Shown in pieces: positions 6,877 to 14,185 of a DNA stretch of 28,029 bases. The position numbers were made by a program, and so were the translations under genes. This stretch comes from an uncultured Peptoniphilus sp. (GTDB lineage Bacteria > Bacillota > Clostridia > Tissierellales > Peptoniphilaceae), in NCBI RefSeq assembly GCF_946222045.1, contig NZ_CAMILN010000022.1, positions 1 to 28,029 of the forward strand. Direction: 5' to 3'. The notes under the pieces are model-generated. The model saw only the letters and a program-made list of their open reading frames with translations. It had not been told where the DNA came from and made no database searches. The first letter of the stretch is position 1, and every line of letters begins with the position of its first letter.

Positions 6877-8475
6877 TTATTTATTTTTCTTTTCTATTGC
6901 AGCTTTCACAAAGCCATTAAATAATGGGTGAATCTTTGTTGGTCTTGACTTAAATTCTGGGTGGAATTGGCAAGCAACGAAGAAGTCTTCGTCCTTTAAT
7001 TCGATAATTTCAACTAGGTCCTTGTCTTCATTGATGCCAGAGAAAGCCACACCAGCTGATCTAATTTGTCCCCTAAATTGGTTGTTGAACTCGTATCTGT
7101 GTCTGTGTCTTTCCTTAATTTTTTCCTCTCCATAAAGAGAGTAAACTAAAGAATCTTTTTCAAGAGAACAGTCATAGTTTCCTAGTCTTAAAGTTCCACC
7201 AACATTTTTAATGTCCTTTTGATTTTCTAAAAGGTCAATAATTGGATAATTTGTATCTGGATTTATTTCTGTAGAGTTTGCGTCCTTTAGACCAAGCTTA
7301 TTTCTTGCAATGTCAATTAGAGCAACTTGCATTCCGTAACAAATTCCAAAGTAAGGGATGTGGTTATCACGAGCGTACTTTGATGCCATAATCATACCTT
7401 CAGTTCCACGTGAACCAAAGCCACCTGGGACAATTATTCCATCAAGTCCATCAAGAACACTTACATCTTTTTCTATGTCTTCTGAATTTATCCATTCAAT
7501 ATTTACCTTGTAGCCATTTTCGCAACCTGCATCAGTTAAGGCTTGAGTTACAGAAAGATAGGCATCGTGAAGGCTTACATATTTTCCAACAAGTCCTATA
7601 GTCACTTCGCCCTTTACATCCTTAAATCTCTCTACCATTTCCTTCCACTTGCCCTTGGAAGCTGGTCTGTCTTCTAGGTCAAGTTCCTTAAGGATGTAGT
7701 CATCAAGATGTTGATCGTGGAATACTAGGGGAACTTCGTAAATAAGGTCAACATTTGTAGATTGGATAACTGCTTCCACTGGAACGTCACAGAATAGGGA
7801 AATTTTTTCTCTCAAATCATCTGTCACTAGACCATTGGACCTTACAATTATTACGTCAGTCTTGATTCCATTGGACATAAGCTCCTTAAAGGAGTGTTGA
7901 GTTGGCTTTGTTTTTAATTCATCTGATCCAGGAATATTTGGCACAAGAACTGTGTGGACAAAAAGGACGTCAGACTTTTTGTTTTCTGAGTGAATTTGTC
8001 TAATGGCTTCTAAGAATGGAAGGGACTCAATGTCACCTACTGTACCACCTATTTCTGTTATTACAACATCAGCCTTGGATTCCTTTGCAGCCTTGTAAAC
8101 TGCATTTTTGATTTCATTTGTAATATGAGGAATTACTTGGACAGTTGCTCCGTCGTAGTCCCCCCTTCTTTCCTTGGCAATAACTCTAGAGTAGACCTTA
8201 CCAGTTGTAATTGATGCTCCCTTTGTTAATTCTTCATCGATAAATCTTTCGTAGTGGCCAAGGTCTAGGTCAGTTTCTGCTCCGTCCTTAGTCACAAAAA
8301 CTTCCCCATGTTGGTAGGGACTCATAGTTCCTGGGTCAACATTTAGGTAGGGATCAAACTTTTGCATAAATACAGAAAGTCCCCTGTCCTTTAAAAGTCT
8401 ACCAATACTTGCTGCAGAAATTCCCTTTCCAATTCCTGAAACAACTCCACCTGTAACAAATATAAATTTAGTCAT
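6877..8475 (-). CDS. pyrG: CTP synthase (glutamine hydrolysing)
   Basis: 532 residues, full length. The N-terminal synthetase domain begins MTKFIFVTGGVVSGIGKG and contains the MSPYQHGEVFVTKDGAETDL region. The C-terminal class I glutamine amidotransferase domain has the nucleophile Cys in FGICYGMQ and the His/Glu pair in QFHPEFKSRP. It converts UTP to CTP using ammonia from glutamine. The ribosome site TAGGAGG includes the TAG stop of glnN, so the two genes are one operon; this places a glutamine-consuming enzyme directly behind a glutamine-making one. Confidence 0.97.
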   Translation of the reverse strand: MTKFIFVTGGVVSGIGKGISAASIGRLLKDRGLSVFMQKFDPYLNVDPGTMSPYQHGEVFVTKDGAETDLDLGHYERFIDEELTKGASITTGKVYSRVIAKERRGDYDGATVQVIPHITNEIKNAVYKAAKESKADVVITEIGGTVGDIESLPFLEAIRQIHSENKKSDVLFVHTVLVPNIPGSDELKTKPTQHSFKELMSNGIKTDVIIVRSNGLVTDDLREKISLFCDVPVEAVIQSTNVDLIYEVPLVFHDQHLDDYILKELDLEDRPASKGKWKEMVERFKDVKGEVTIGLVGKYVSLHDAYLSVTQALTDAGCENGYKVNIEWINSEDIEKDVSVLDGLDGIIVPGGFGSRGTEGMIMASKYARDNHIPYFGICYGMQVALIDIARNKLGLKDANSTEINPDTNYPIIDLLENQKDIKNVGGTLRLGNYDCSLEKDSLVYSLYGEEKIKERHRHRYEFNNQFRGQIRSAGVAFSGINEDKDLVEIIELKDEDFFVACQFHPEFKSRPTKIHPLFNGFVKAAIEKKNK

Positions 8476-8483
8476 ACTTCCTC

Positions 8484-10556
8484 CTAGCTTAGTGAATTAA
8501 AAATATCTTCGTAAGATGGCAAAGTCATATTTTTTCTTGAGATTAATCTTTCCATTTGGTCTGCAATTTTTCGTGTTGCTAATAATTTTGTGGCAATATT
8601 TCTCTCAACATACTCTGCTTTTTTATAAATTTCATCTATTTTATTTGAATGATCAAGGAGAAGCTCAATCTCCTCTCCACATTCAAGTAAGTCTGTAATC
8701 ATCTTGTCTATTTTATCATACTTAGTCCTTAGTTTTTCATTGTTTTTAAATTTTAAAATTTGAGATAGGTCTTTCAATTCAGCCATTCCCATAGGGATTA
8801 GGTCCTTATGGATCATTGATAACATGGTCTTGGCCTCAAGACTGTGATAAATTACCACTTCTTCGAGGTTTACTTCATAGGAAGCCTTGATTTCCTTTTC
8901 AGTGTAAATTCCCCTCTTGATAAAAATATCATTGAAGTCAAAGTCTCTCAAAGAAACTAGGGCATCAAAATAAGTCTTGTGGTTGGCAAGTCCCCTTCTC
9001 TTGGCTTCTTCCTTCCAATCATCAGAATAATTGTCCCCGTCGCAAATTACCCTGTCGTGTTTTTCCATAACATCTCTTACAAGTTCAAGAGTTTTTTCTC
9101 TCAGCTTAGTGGGATCATCTTGGAAGTCCTTTAATTCTTCATAAAATTTTTCAAGAGAGTCTGCCATAGCACAGTTTAGGGCAATGTTTAAGTCAGACCC
9201 AGTCTTGGAAGAACCCAACATCCTAAATTCAAACTTGTTGCCAGTAAAGGCAACGGCTGCAGTCCTGTTCCTATCGCTAGAATCCATTGGAACACTTAGG
9301 AGGTTGTAACCCCTAAAGGCCTTGTCAGAATCATTTTTATATTCAATATCTTCCTTTATATCCCTAAATAGTTCCTCTAGATCAGACCCAAGGAAGAGGG
9401 AGATAATTGCTGGTGGAGCTTCGTCTGCTCCCAGCCTAAAGTCATTGGAAGTTGATGATGCACTTACCCTCAAAAGACTTTGGTACTTGTCTGTGGCCTC
9501 AATTATTGCAGCGACAAACAATAAAAAGACATTGTTATTATAGGGATCGTCGCCTGGATCAAAGACATTTAGACCGTAGTTTGTAACAATGGAATAATTG
9601 TTGTGCTTGCCAGAACCATTTACACCATCAAAGGGTTTTTCATGGAAGAGGCAGACCAAATTATTTTCTAGGGCAGTTTCCTTTAAGATGTTCATCAAAA
9701 GTTGATTGTCATCTATAGCAACATTTACATTCTCAAATAAAATTGCCATTTCAAATTGATTTGGGGCAACTTCATTGTGCTCAGCTTCAGAATAAATTCC
9801 AAGCCCATAAAGTTTTTGGTCCACTTCCTTGTAAAACTTTTCTACTCTTGCGGGTATTTGTCCAAAGTAGTGGTCTGATAACTCTTGACCCTTTGGAGAT
9901 GGAGCCCCAACAATAGTCCTTCCAGTGCTCTTTAAGTCGCTTCTCTTCTTGTAGATTTCCTTATCAAGTAGGAAAAATTCTTGTTCAAGCCCAACCTTGA
10001 CCCTCATCCTATAGGCATATTCGTCCTTTTCAAATAAGTTGACGATCTTTGTTCCCTCATCACTTAGGATTTTTGTGGAGTCAATAAGGGGTCCCCTCTT
10101 ATCAAGTTTTTCTCCCTTATAGGACATAAAAATAGTTGGGATGTATAAGACACTTCCTATGACAAAGGAGTTTGCCGTAAGATCCCAATAAGTATAACCT
10201 CTTGCTTCAAAGGTAGACCTCATGCCTCCAGATGGAAAGGATGAAGCATCAGGTTCTCCCTTTACAAGTTCCTTGCCAGAGAACCTGTTGATCGGTTCGT
10301 TATCAGAAGTCCTGGATATAAAGGCCTCGTGCTTCTTGGCAGTGTGACCTGATAGGGGCAAGAACCAGTGGGCAAAGTGTGTTGCTCCATTCTTTAGGGC
10401 CCAGTCCTTCATGGCATGGGCAATAGCATCGGCTGTCTCCCTGTCTAAGTCCTTTTCGTTTCTAAGTGCGTCCTTCCACTTTAAGTAAATTGGATAGGGT
10501 AGTGATTCCTTCATCTTCTTCTTGTTAAAGCTTTTTATTCCAAATTCTTCTATCAT
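8484..10556 (-). CDS. glnN: Glutamine synthetase type III
   Basis: 690 residues, the length of GSIII rather than the roughly 450-residue GSI. Diagnostic stretches are THFAHWFLPLSG, SFPSGGMRSTFEARGY, GLEQEFFLLDKE, AEHNEVAPNQFE and GSGKHNNYS. It makes glutamine from glutamate, ammonia and ATP in the cytoplasm. An upstream in-frame start at 10583 exists, but the ATG at 10556 (MIEEFGIKSF) is preferred because AGGGGG sits 5 bp before it and the extra 9 residues are translated from leader sequence. The leader carries a promoter followed by a terminator (10576-10612), so expression is probably controlled by termination. No GlnR or PII gene is in the window. Confidence 0.94.
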   Translation of the reverse strand: MIEEFGIKSFNKKKMKESLPYPIYLKWKDALRNEKDLDRETADAIAHAMKDWALKNGATHFAHWFLPLSGHTAKKHEAFISRTSDNEPINRFSGKELVKGEPDASSFPSGGMRSTFEARGYTYWDLTANSFVIGSVLYIPTIFMSYKGEKLDKRGPLIDSTKILSDEGTKIVNLFEKDEYAYRMRVKVGLEQEFFLLDKEIYKKRSDLKSTGRTIVGAPSPKGQELSDHYFGQIPARVEKFYKEVDQKLYGLGIYSEAEHNEVAPNQFEMAILFENVNVAIDDNQLLMNILKETALENNLVCLFHEKPFDGVNGSGKHNNYSIVTNYGLNVFDPGDDPYNNNVFLLFVAAIIEATDKYQSLLRVSASSTSNDFRLGADEAPPAIISLFLGSDLEELFRDIKEDIEYKNDSDKAFRGYNLLSVPMDSSDRNRTAAVAFTGNKFEFRMLGSSKTGSDLNIALNCAMADSLEKFYEELKDFQDDPTKLREKTLELVRDVMEKHDRVICDGDNYSDDWKEEAKRRGLANHKTYFDALVSLRDFDFNDIFIKRGIYTEKEIKASYEVNLEEVVIYHSLEAKTMLSMIHKDLIPMGMAELKDLSQILKFKNNEKLRTKYDKIDKMITDLLECGEEIELLLDHSNKIDEIYKKAEYVERNIATKLLATRKIADQMERLISRKNMTLPSYEDIFNSLS

Positions 10557-10575
10557 GCTTCCCCCTATTAAAAAT

Positions 10576-10612
10576 AAAAACAAAAAAATGGCAATTAATT
10601 AAAATTGCCATT
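10576..10612 (-). terminator. Terminator in the glnN leader (attenuator candidate)
   Basis: Minus-strand perfect 10-bp stem (10612-10603 with 10596-10587, 6-nt loop) followed by TTTTTTTG and further T-rich sequence. It ends about 10 bp before the glnN ribosome site. It could simply end the histidine kinase message, but it also lies between the only good glnN promoter and the gene. Confidence 0.85.
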
Positions 10613-10636
10613 ATGAAAAACCTGTGGTTTCTTTTT

Positions 10637-10665
10637 ATTTTATTTCAATTTAAAAACTTTGTCAA
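10637..10665 (-). promoter_or_regulatory. Sigma-A promoter upstream of the glnN leader terminator
   Basis: Consensus TTGACA (10665-10660), exactly 17 bp, then TAAAAT (10642-10637) on the minus strand. The predicted start near 10630 puts the terminator hairpin within about 20 nt of the 5' end. The promoter lies just past the histidine kinase stop codon. Confidence 0.7.
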
Positions 10666-10675
10666 TAAAATATAG

Positions 10676-11893
10676 TCATTCAGAATCCCTTAAAAGTAGG
10701 ACTTGAACATCAAACCACTGTCCATGAATAGACACATTAACCTCTCCACCGAGAAGCTCTGCTAGGTTCTTAACTATATTAAGACCAAGCCCCGACCCCT
10801 CGGAGTGGCGTGACCTGTCAGCCTTTAAGAGTTCTTCAAAAAGTTCATCAGAATTCATATTTACTTTTTCATCTACAATGTTCTTCACATAAAATTCTAT
10901 TGTAGACTTTCTTTCAATCACACCTGCAAGGACACTTGTGCCAGGTCTTGCGTGCTTGACTGCATTGGAGAATAAATTTTCAACAATTCTCACAAAGAGG
11001 TTGACATCAGTGTAGATTAAAATCTCATCACTTTGAGACTTGTAAGAAAAGTCTAGGTCCTTCTTCTCAAAGAGGGAATCGTAATCGGCATAAATTTGTA
11101 AAATCATCTCATTTAATTCAACTAAGGACTTCTCAATAGATAGGTTGCCTGTACTTGTCTTTGAGGCAAAGACCAAGTCCACAATTAAGTCCTTTAGTCT
11201 CGTGGAATTTCTCTTTAAGATGCTAATAAAATCCTTGGCCTCATCATCAAGGGACTCCTTCTTGGATAAGAGGTCTGCATAATTAATTATTGAGGTAAGG
11301 GGAGTCTTTAAGTCGTGGGAAATATTTGTAATTAAATCAACCTTAAACCTCTCAGACCTAAAGTTTTCTTCTAATCTAAGTCTGTCACGCTTCTTAAAGT
11401 CTTCCATTAAGACAGTAATCCTGTCCAGATACTCGTTCTCAAAGGGTCCTGGAATTTCAAAATCATAACCATAGAGAATGGACTCAATTAGCTCAATAGA
11501 AAGTGTATTTTGGGCAAACTGAACCTCAACAATAATAACTGCCCTTAAAATCATAAAGAGGAGGACATTTAATAGGACTATGCCACCACTTATTAAGCTA
11601 TAAAAAAGTATGTACATTATTATTAGGGTGAAATTTAAGGTTCCAAAGAGCCTAAAATTTTTAAACCTCCTATACTTATAGAGGTTATAAGTAAAGATTG
11701 TGTCAAAAAGTTTTTTTCTCCTTATCTTTAAGAATACAAAAAGGAGAGTAACGAGCCAGGAAAGTATAAAGTGCTTGTTAATATTAAAGAGCTCAAAAAT
11801 AATTACTGAAGATACAAAAATATTTTCGATAAATACCCTGTCTCTTAAGTCGATAAAGACATTTTTCAAAAAATCTTTAAAATCAGCTAGCAT
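10676..11893 (-). CDS. Membrane sensor histidine kinase
   Basis: 405 residues from ATG 11893. The N-terminal 126 residues hold about four hydrophobic helices with very short loops and no large extracellular sensor domain, resembling kinases that sense within the membrane. The HisKA motif NISHDLKTPLTS follows, with the phospho-accepting His near residue 193. The ATPase has an N box (ENLFSNAVKHA) and a G box (SEGSGLGLNIVKNL). A GTG one codon upstream is possible, but GAGGG lies 6 bp before the ATG. Its ATG overlaps the response regulator stop (TGATG), so the pair is translationally coupled. Stimulus unknown. Confidence 0.93.
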   Translation of the reverse strand: MLADFKDFLKNVFIDLRDRVFIENIFVSSVIIFELFNINKHFILSWLVTLLFVFLKIRRKKLFDTIFTYNLYKYRRFKNFRLFGTLNFTLIIMYILFYSLISGGIVLLNVLLFMILRAVIIVEVQFAQNTLSIELIESILYGYDFEIPGPFENEYLDRITVLMEDFKKRDRLRLEENFRSERFKVDLITNISHDLKTPLTSIINYADLLSKKESLDDEAKDFISILKRNSTRLKDLIVDLVFASKTSTGNLSIEKSLVELNEMILQIYADYDSLFEKKDLDFSYKSQSDEILIYTDVNLFVRIVENLFSNAVKHARPGTSVLAGVIERKSTIEFYVKNIVDEKVNMNSDELFEELLKADRSRHSEGSGLGLNIVKNLAELLGGEVNVSIHGQWFDVQVLLLRDSE

Positions 11894-12585
11894 CACTTGC
11901 CCTCAATCTTGTAACCCATACCGTAGACAGACTTGATTAAATCAGGCTTTCTTGGATTAATTTCAATCTTGTCACGAAGGTGAGAAATGTGAACAGAAAT
12001 AATCTTTCTCACATCAACAGCCTCTTCCTCCCAAACTCTTTCATAAATTTCATTTGAAGAAAAAACTCTTCCAGGATTTTCAGCCAATAAATATAAAATC
12101 TTATACTCATAGGGAGTTAAGTTTACAAGATCATCTTCAACACGCACTTCTTTGGAGTCATCAAATATTGAAACTCTGCCAATTTTTAAGTCCCCAGTCT
12201 TTATGTCAGAAGCCCCAAGGGAAAAATATCTTCTTATAAGAGAATTGACTCTTGCTGTAAGCTCCACTGCGTTAAAGGGCTTAGTTATATAATCATCGGC
12301 GCCAACATTTAGGCCCACAATCTTATCTGTGACTTCACTCTTGGCCGATAATACAATAATAGGAATATTTGTCTCTTCTCTCATCTTCATAATAAGTGTA
12401 ATCCCATCCATGACAGGCATCATTATGTCAATTATGGCAAGGTGAATTTCATTCTCCTTCATAATCTCAAGAGCGGCGGCCCCGTCTTCTGCAGTTAAGA
12501 CCTTGTAGCCCTCGGCTTTTAAATAAATTTCTATTGCGTCTAATATATCTCTCTCGTCGTCGCAAACTAATATATTGTAATCCAT
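11893..12585 (-). CDS. OmpR/PhoB-family response regulator
   Basis: 230 residues. The receiver has the acidic pair CDDERD at 8-13, the phospho-acceptor Asp53 in IIDIMMPVMDG, and conserved Lys102 in YITKPF. The C-terminal winged helix (about 130-228) contains NLTPYEYKILYLLAENPGR and VHISHLRDKIE. It is the first gene of the two-component operon, followed by the cognate kinase. Its probable promoter overlaps the divergent promoter of the yihY-like gene. Regulon unknown. Confidence 0.95.
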   Translation of the reverse strand: MDYNILVCDDERDILDAIEIYLKAEGYKVLTAEDGAAALEIMKENEIHLAIIDIMMPVMDGITLIMKMREETNIPIIVLSAKSEVTDKIVGLNVGADDYITKPFNAVELTARVNSLIRRYFSLGASDIKTGDLKIGRVSIFDDSKEVRVEDDLVNLTPYEYKILYLLAENPGRVFSSNEIYERVWEEEAVDVRKIISVHISHLRDKIEINPRKPDLIKSVYGMGYKIEGK

Positions 12586-12619
12586 AGTATCACCTAATCC
12601 TATTTTATCATTTAACGAA

Positions 12620-12648
12620 TTGTTATCATACGACTTTTACTATATAAT
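12620..12648 (+). promoter_or_regulatory. Promoter of the YihY/BrkB-like gene
   Basis: TTGTTA (12620-12625), 17-bp spacer and TATAAT (12643-12648) on the plus strand, 24 bp before the ATG. The predicted transcript start falls very near the AGAGGTG ribosome site. Confidence 0.55.
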
Positions 12649-12654
12649 ACTCAA
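12625..12654 (-). promoter_or_regulatory. Probable promoter of the response regulator/kinase operon
   Basis: On the minus strand TTGAGT (12654-12649), 18-bp spacer, TATGAT (12630-12625). It occupies almost the same 30 bp as the divergent yihY-like promoter. Confidence 0.45.
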
Positions 12655-12671
12655 GAGGTGTTTAAGAAAAT

Positions 12672-13586
12672 ATGAATAATTTTATAGATAAGGTCAAAGA
12701 CAATAAGGTCTTTACTTTTTTTGACAAGCTAATTTACAGGGTCCTGGACCATGACACCCTCTCTTATGGAGGAAGTCTTACCTATTTTTTAGTCTTATCA
12801 ATATTCCCCTTTTTAATTTCTTTAATAAACGCGATTAACTTTTCGGGGATACTTGATCCAGAATATATTTATAGACTAATAGATGTACTACCTGGCGAAA
12901 TACAAGAAATAGTGAGCAACTTTTTAAACGAGCTTCACATGTCATCATCTGGTTCCTTCTTCACAATTTCCTTTGTGGCAGGTCTTTTTACTGCATCAAC
13001 TGCAGTGTTTAAGCTAATGAAGATAATAAATCAATCCTATGGTTTTGAAGAATCGAGAGGTTTTGTCGCTCAAAGGCTCATGGCCCTTTTCTTCACAGTA
13101 GCACTAATTCTTATGATTTTTCTTCTTGTCCTTACACAAATTTTCGGACAAATTATCTATGTAAATATAATGTCCTATCTGGGAATAGAAAATGAATTTT
13201 TTGATAAAATCTGGTCAATTGCCAAAAATGCAATTCCACTTCTTTATATGTTGATAACTTTTATCCTCTTGTACAAATTCTCCCCATCAAAATCAAGGGA
13301 GAATATGCTTACCCTAAAGAGCGTCTTGCCAGGTTCAGTTTTTTCAACCTTTGGACTTATAATCGCATCCTTAGGCTTTAGCTTTTATGTGTCCAACTTC
13401 GGCAAGTATTCCATAACCTATGGATCTCTTGGGGGTATAATAGTCTTCTTGGTTTGGCTCTATCTCCTATCAACTATAATTTTAGTTGGGGCAGAGATAA
13501 ATGCCACCCTCTATTCCATGAAGAATTTCAAGAGTCTTAACAACTGGCCAAGGCACGACTCAATGCTAAAAAATTTACAAGACTAA
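12672..13586 (+). CDS. YihY/virulence factor BrkB family membrane protein
   Basis: 304 residues. The family pattern is clear: an amphipathic N-terminus, LSYGGSLTYFLVLSIFPFLI, then about six hydrophobic segments, with LGGIIVFLVWLYLLSTIILV and GAEINA near the C-terminus. The family is widespread, and despite older names (RNase BN, BrkB) its biochemical role is unsettled; it is an inner-membrane protein. It ends 4 bp inside the convergent comF-like gene (shared CTAA). Divergent from the two-component operon. Confidence 0.9.
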   Translation: MNNFIDKVKDNKVFTFFDKLIYRVLDHDTLSYGGSLTYFLVLSIFPFLISLINAINFSGILDPEYIYRLIDVLPGEIQEIVSNFLNELHMSSSGSFFTISFVAGLFTASTAVFKLMKIINQSYGFEESRGFVAQRLMALFFTVALILMIFLLVLTQIFGQIIYVNIMSYLGIENEFFDKIWSIAKNAIPLLYMLITFILLYKFSPSKSRENMLTLKSVLPGSVFSTFGLIIASLGFSFYVSNFGKYSITYGSLGGIIVFLVWLYLLSTIILVGAEINATLYSMKNFKSLNNWPRHDSMLKNLQD

Positions 13587-14185
13587 GCTATTTCTGTGGC
13601 TGCAATTAGTGCAGTCACTTTTTTTATGCCTGTTTTTTTGGCAACTTTCGTAAGTTCAGCAATAGTTGCCCCAGTAGTTATTACATCGTCAACAATGATT
13701 ATCTCTTCTGCATAGTTTTTCACACGAAAGGCATCTCTCAAATTCTCTTCACGGTCCAACTTCTTTAAACCAACCTGAAATTTGGTGTCTCTTAGCTTTT
13801 CAAAAATATCTTTGCAGGATAAGTCTAAGTTTCCTGCAATTTTTTCTGCCAACAGTTTAGATTGGTTGTAGCCCCTTTCTCCTTCCTTGTTTTTGTGCAT
13901 TGGAACATAAGTCAGGACTTGGTTCTCTAAATTTTTCTCCAAAATCTCCTCCGTCATGATGTCTGAGATTATTTCTTTATAGGAGACCTTCCCCTTGAAT
14001 TTAAAATCTATTATTAGCCTTCTCATTATTCCAGAATAAGTTGAAGCAACTATTAAATCATCAAGGCCTTCAATATCATAATAATAGGCTGGGTCCCTAT
14101 TTATTAAACCTAGACACTCATGGCAAAGTCCATATTCCTCTAGCTTTCTCCCACACAAGGGGCACTTATCCTCTTTTAATTTCAT
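13583..14185 (-). CDS. ComF family phosphoribosyltransferase-like protein
   Basis: 200 residues. An N-terminal zinc-ribbon-like cluster uses Cys8, Cys11, Cys21 and Cys24. The phosphoribosyltransferase core ends with the PRPP-binding motif IIIVDDVITTGATI (about 157-170). VPMHKNKEGERGYNQSKLLA is typical of ComFC/GntX proteins linked to DNA uptake in competent bacteria. Its start overlaps the end of the RecD2 gene by 20 bp, so the two are co-transcribed; both have links to single-stranded DNA handling. No other competence gene is present, so active competence cannot be claimed. Confidence 0.9.
   Translation of the reverse strand: MKLKEDKCPLCGRKLEEYGLCHECLGLINRDPAYYYDIEGLDDLIVASTYSGIMRRLIIDFKFKGKVSYKEIISDIMTEEILEKNLENQVLTYVPMHKNKEGERGYNQSKLLAEKIAGNLDLSCKDIFEKLRDTKFQVGLKKLDREENLRDAFRVKNYAEEIIIVDDVITTGATIAELTKVAKKTGIKKVTALIAATEIA

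Noticed and set aside
10557..10583. Nine-residue N-terminal extension of glnN
   Set aside because: It has no ribosome site and is encoded by the T-rich leader; the ATG at 10556 is preceded by AGGGGG at good spacing.
10580..10632. ANTAR-target or T-box element in the glnN leader
   Set aside because: The only extra structure is a weak 5-bp AAACC/GGTTT hairpin with a 3-nt loop. No double hexaloop with A1/G4, and no T-box sequence, can be seen.
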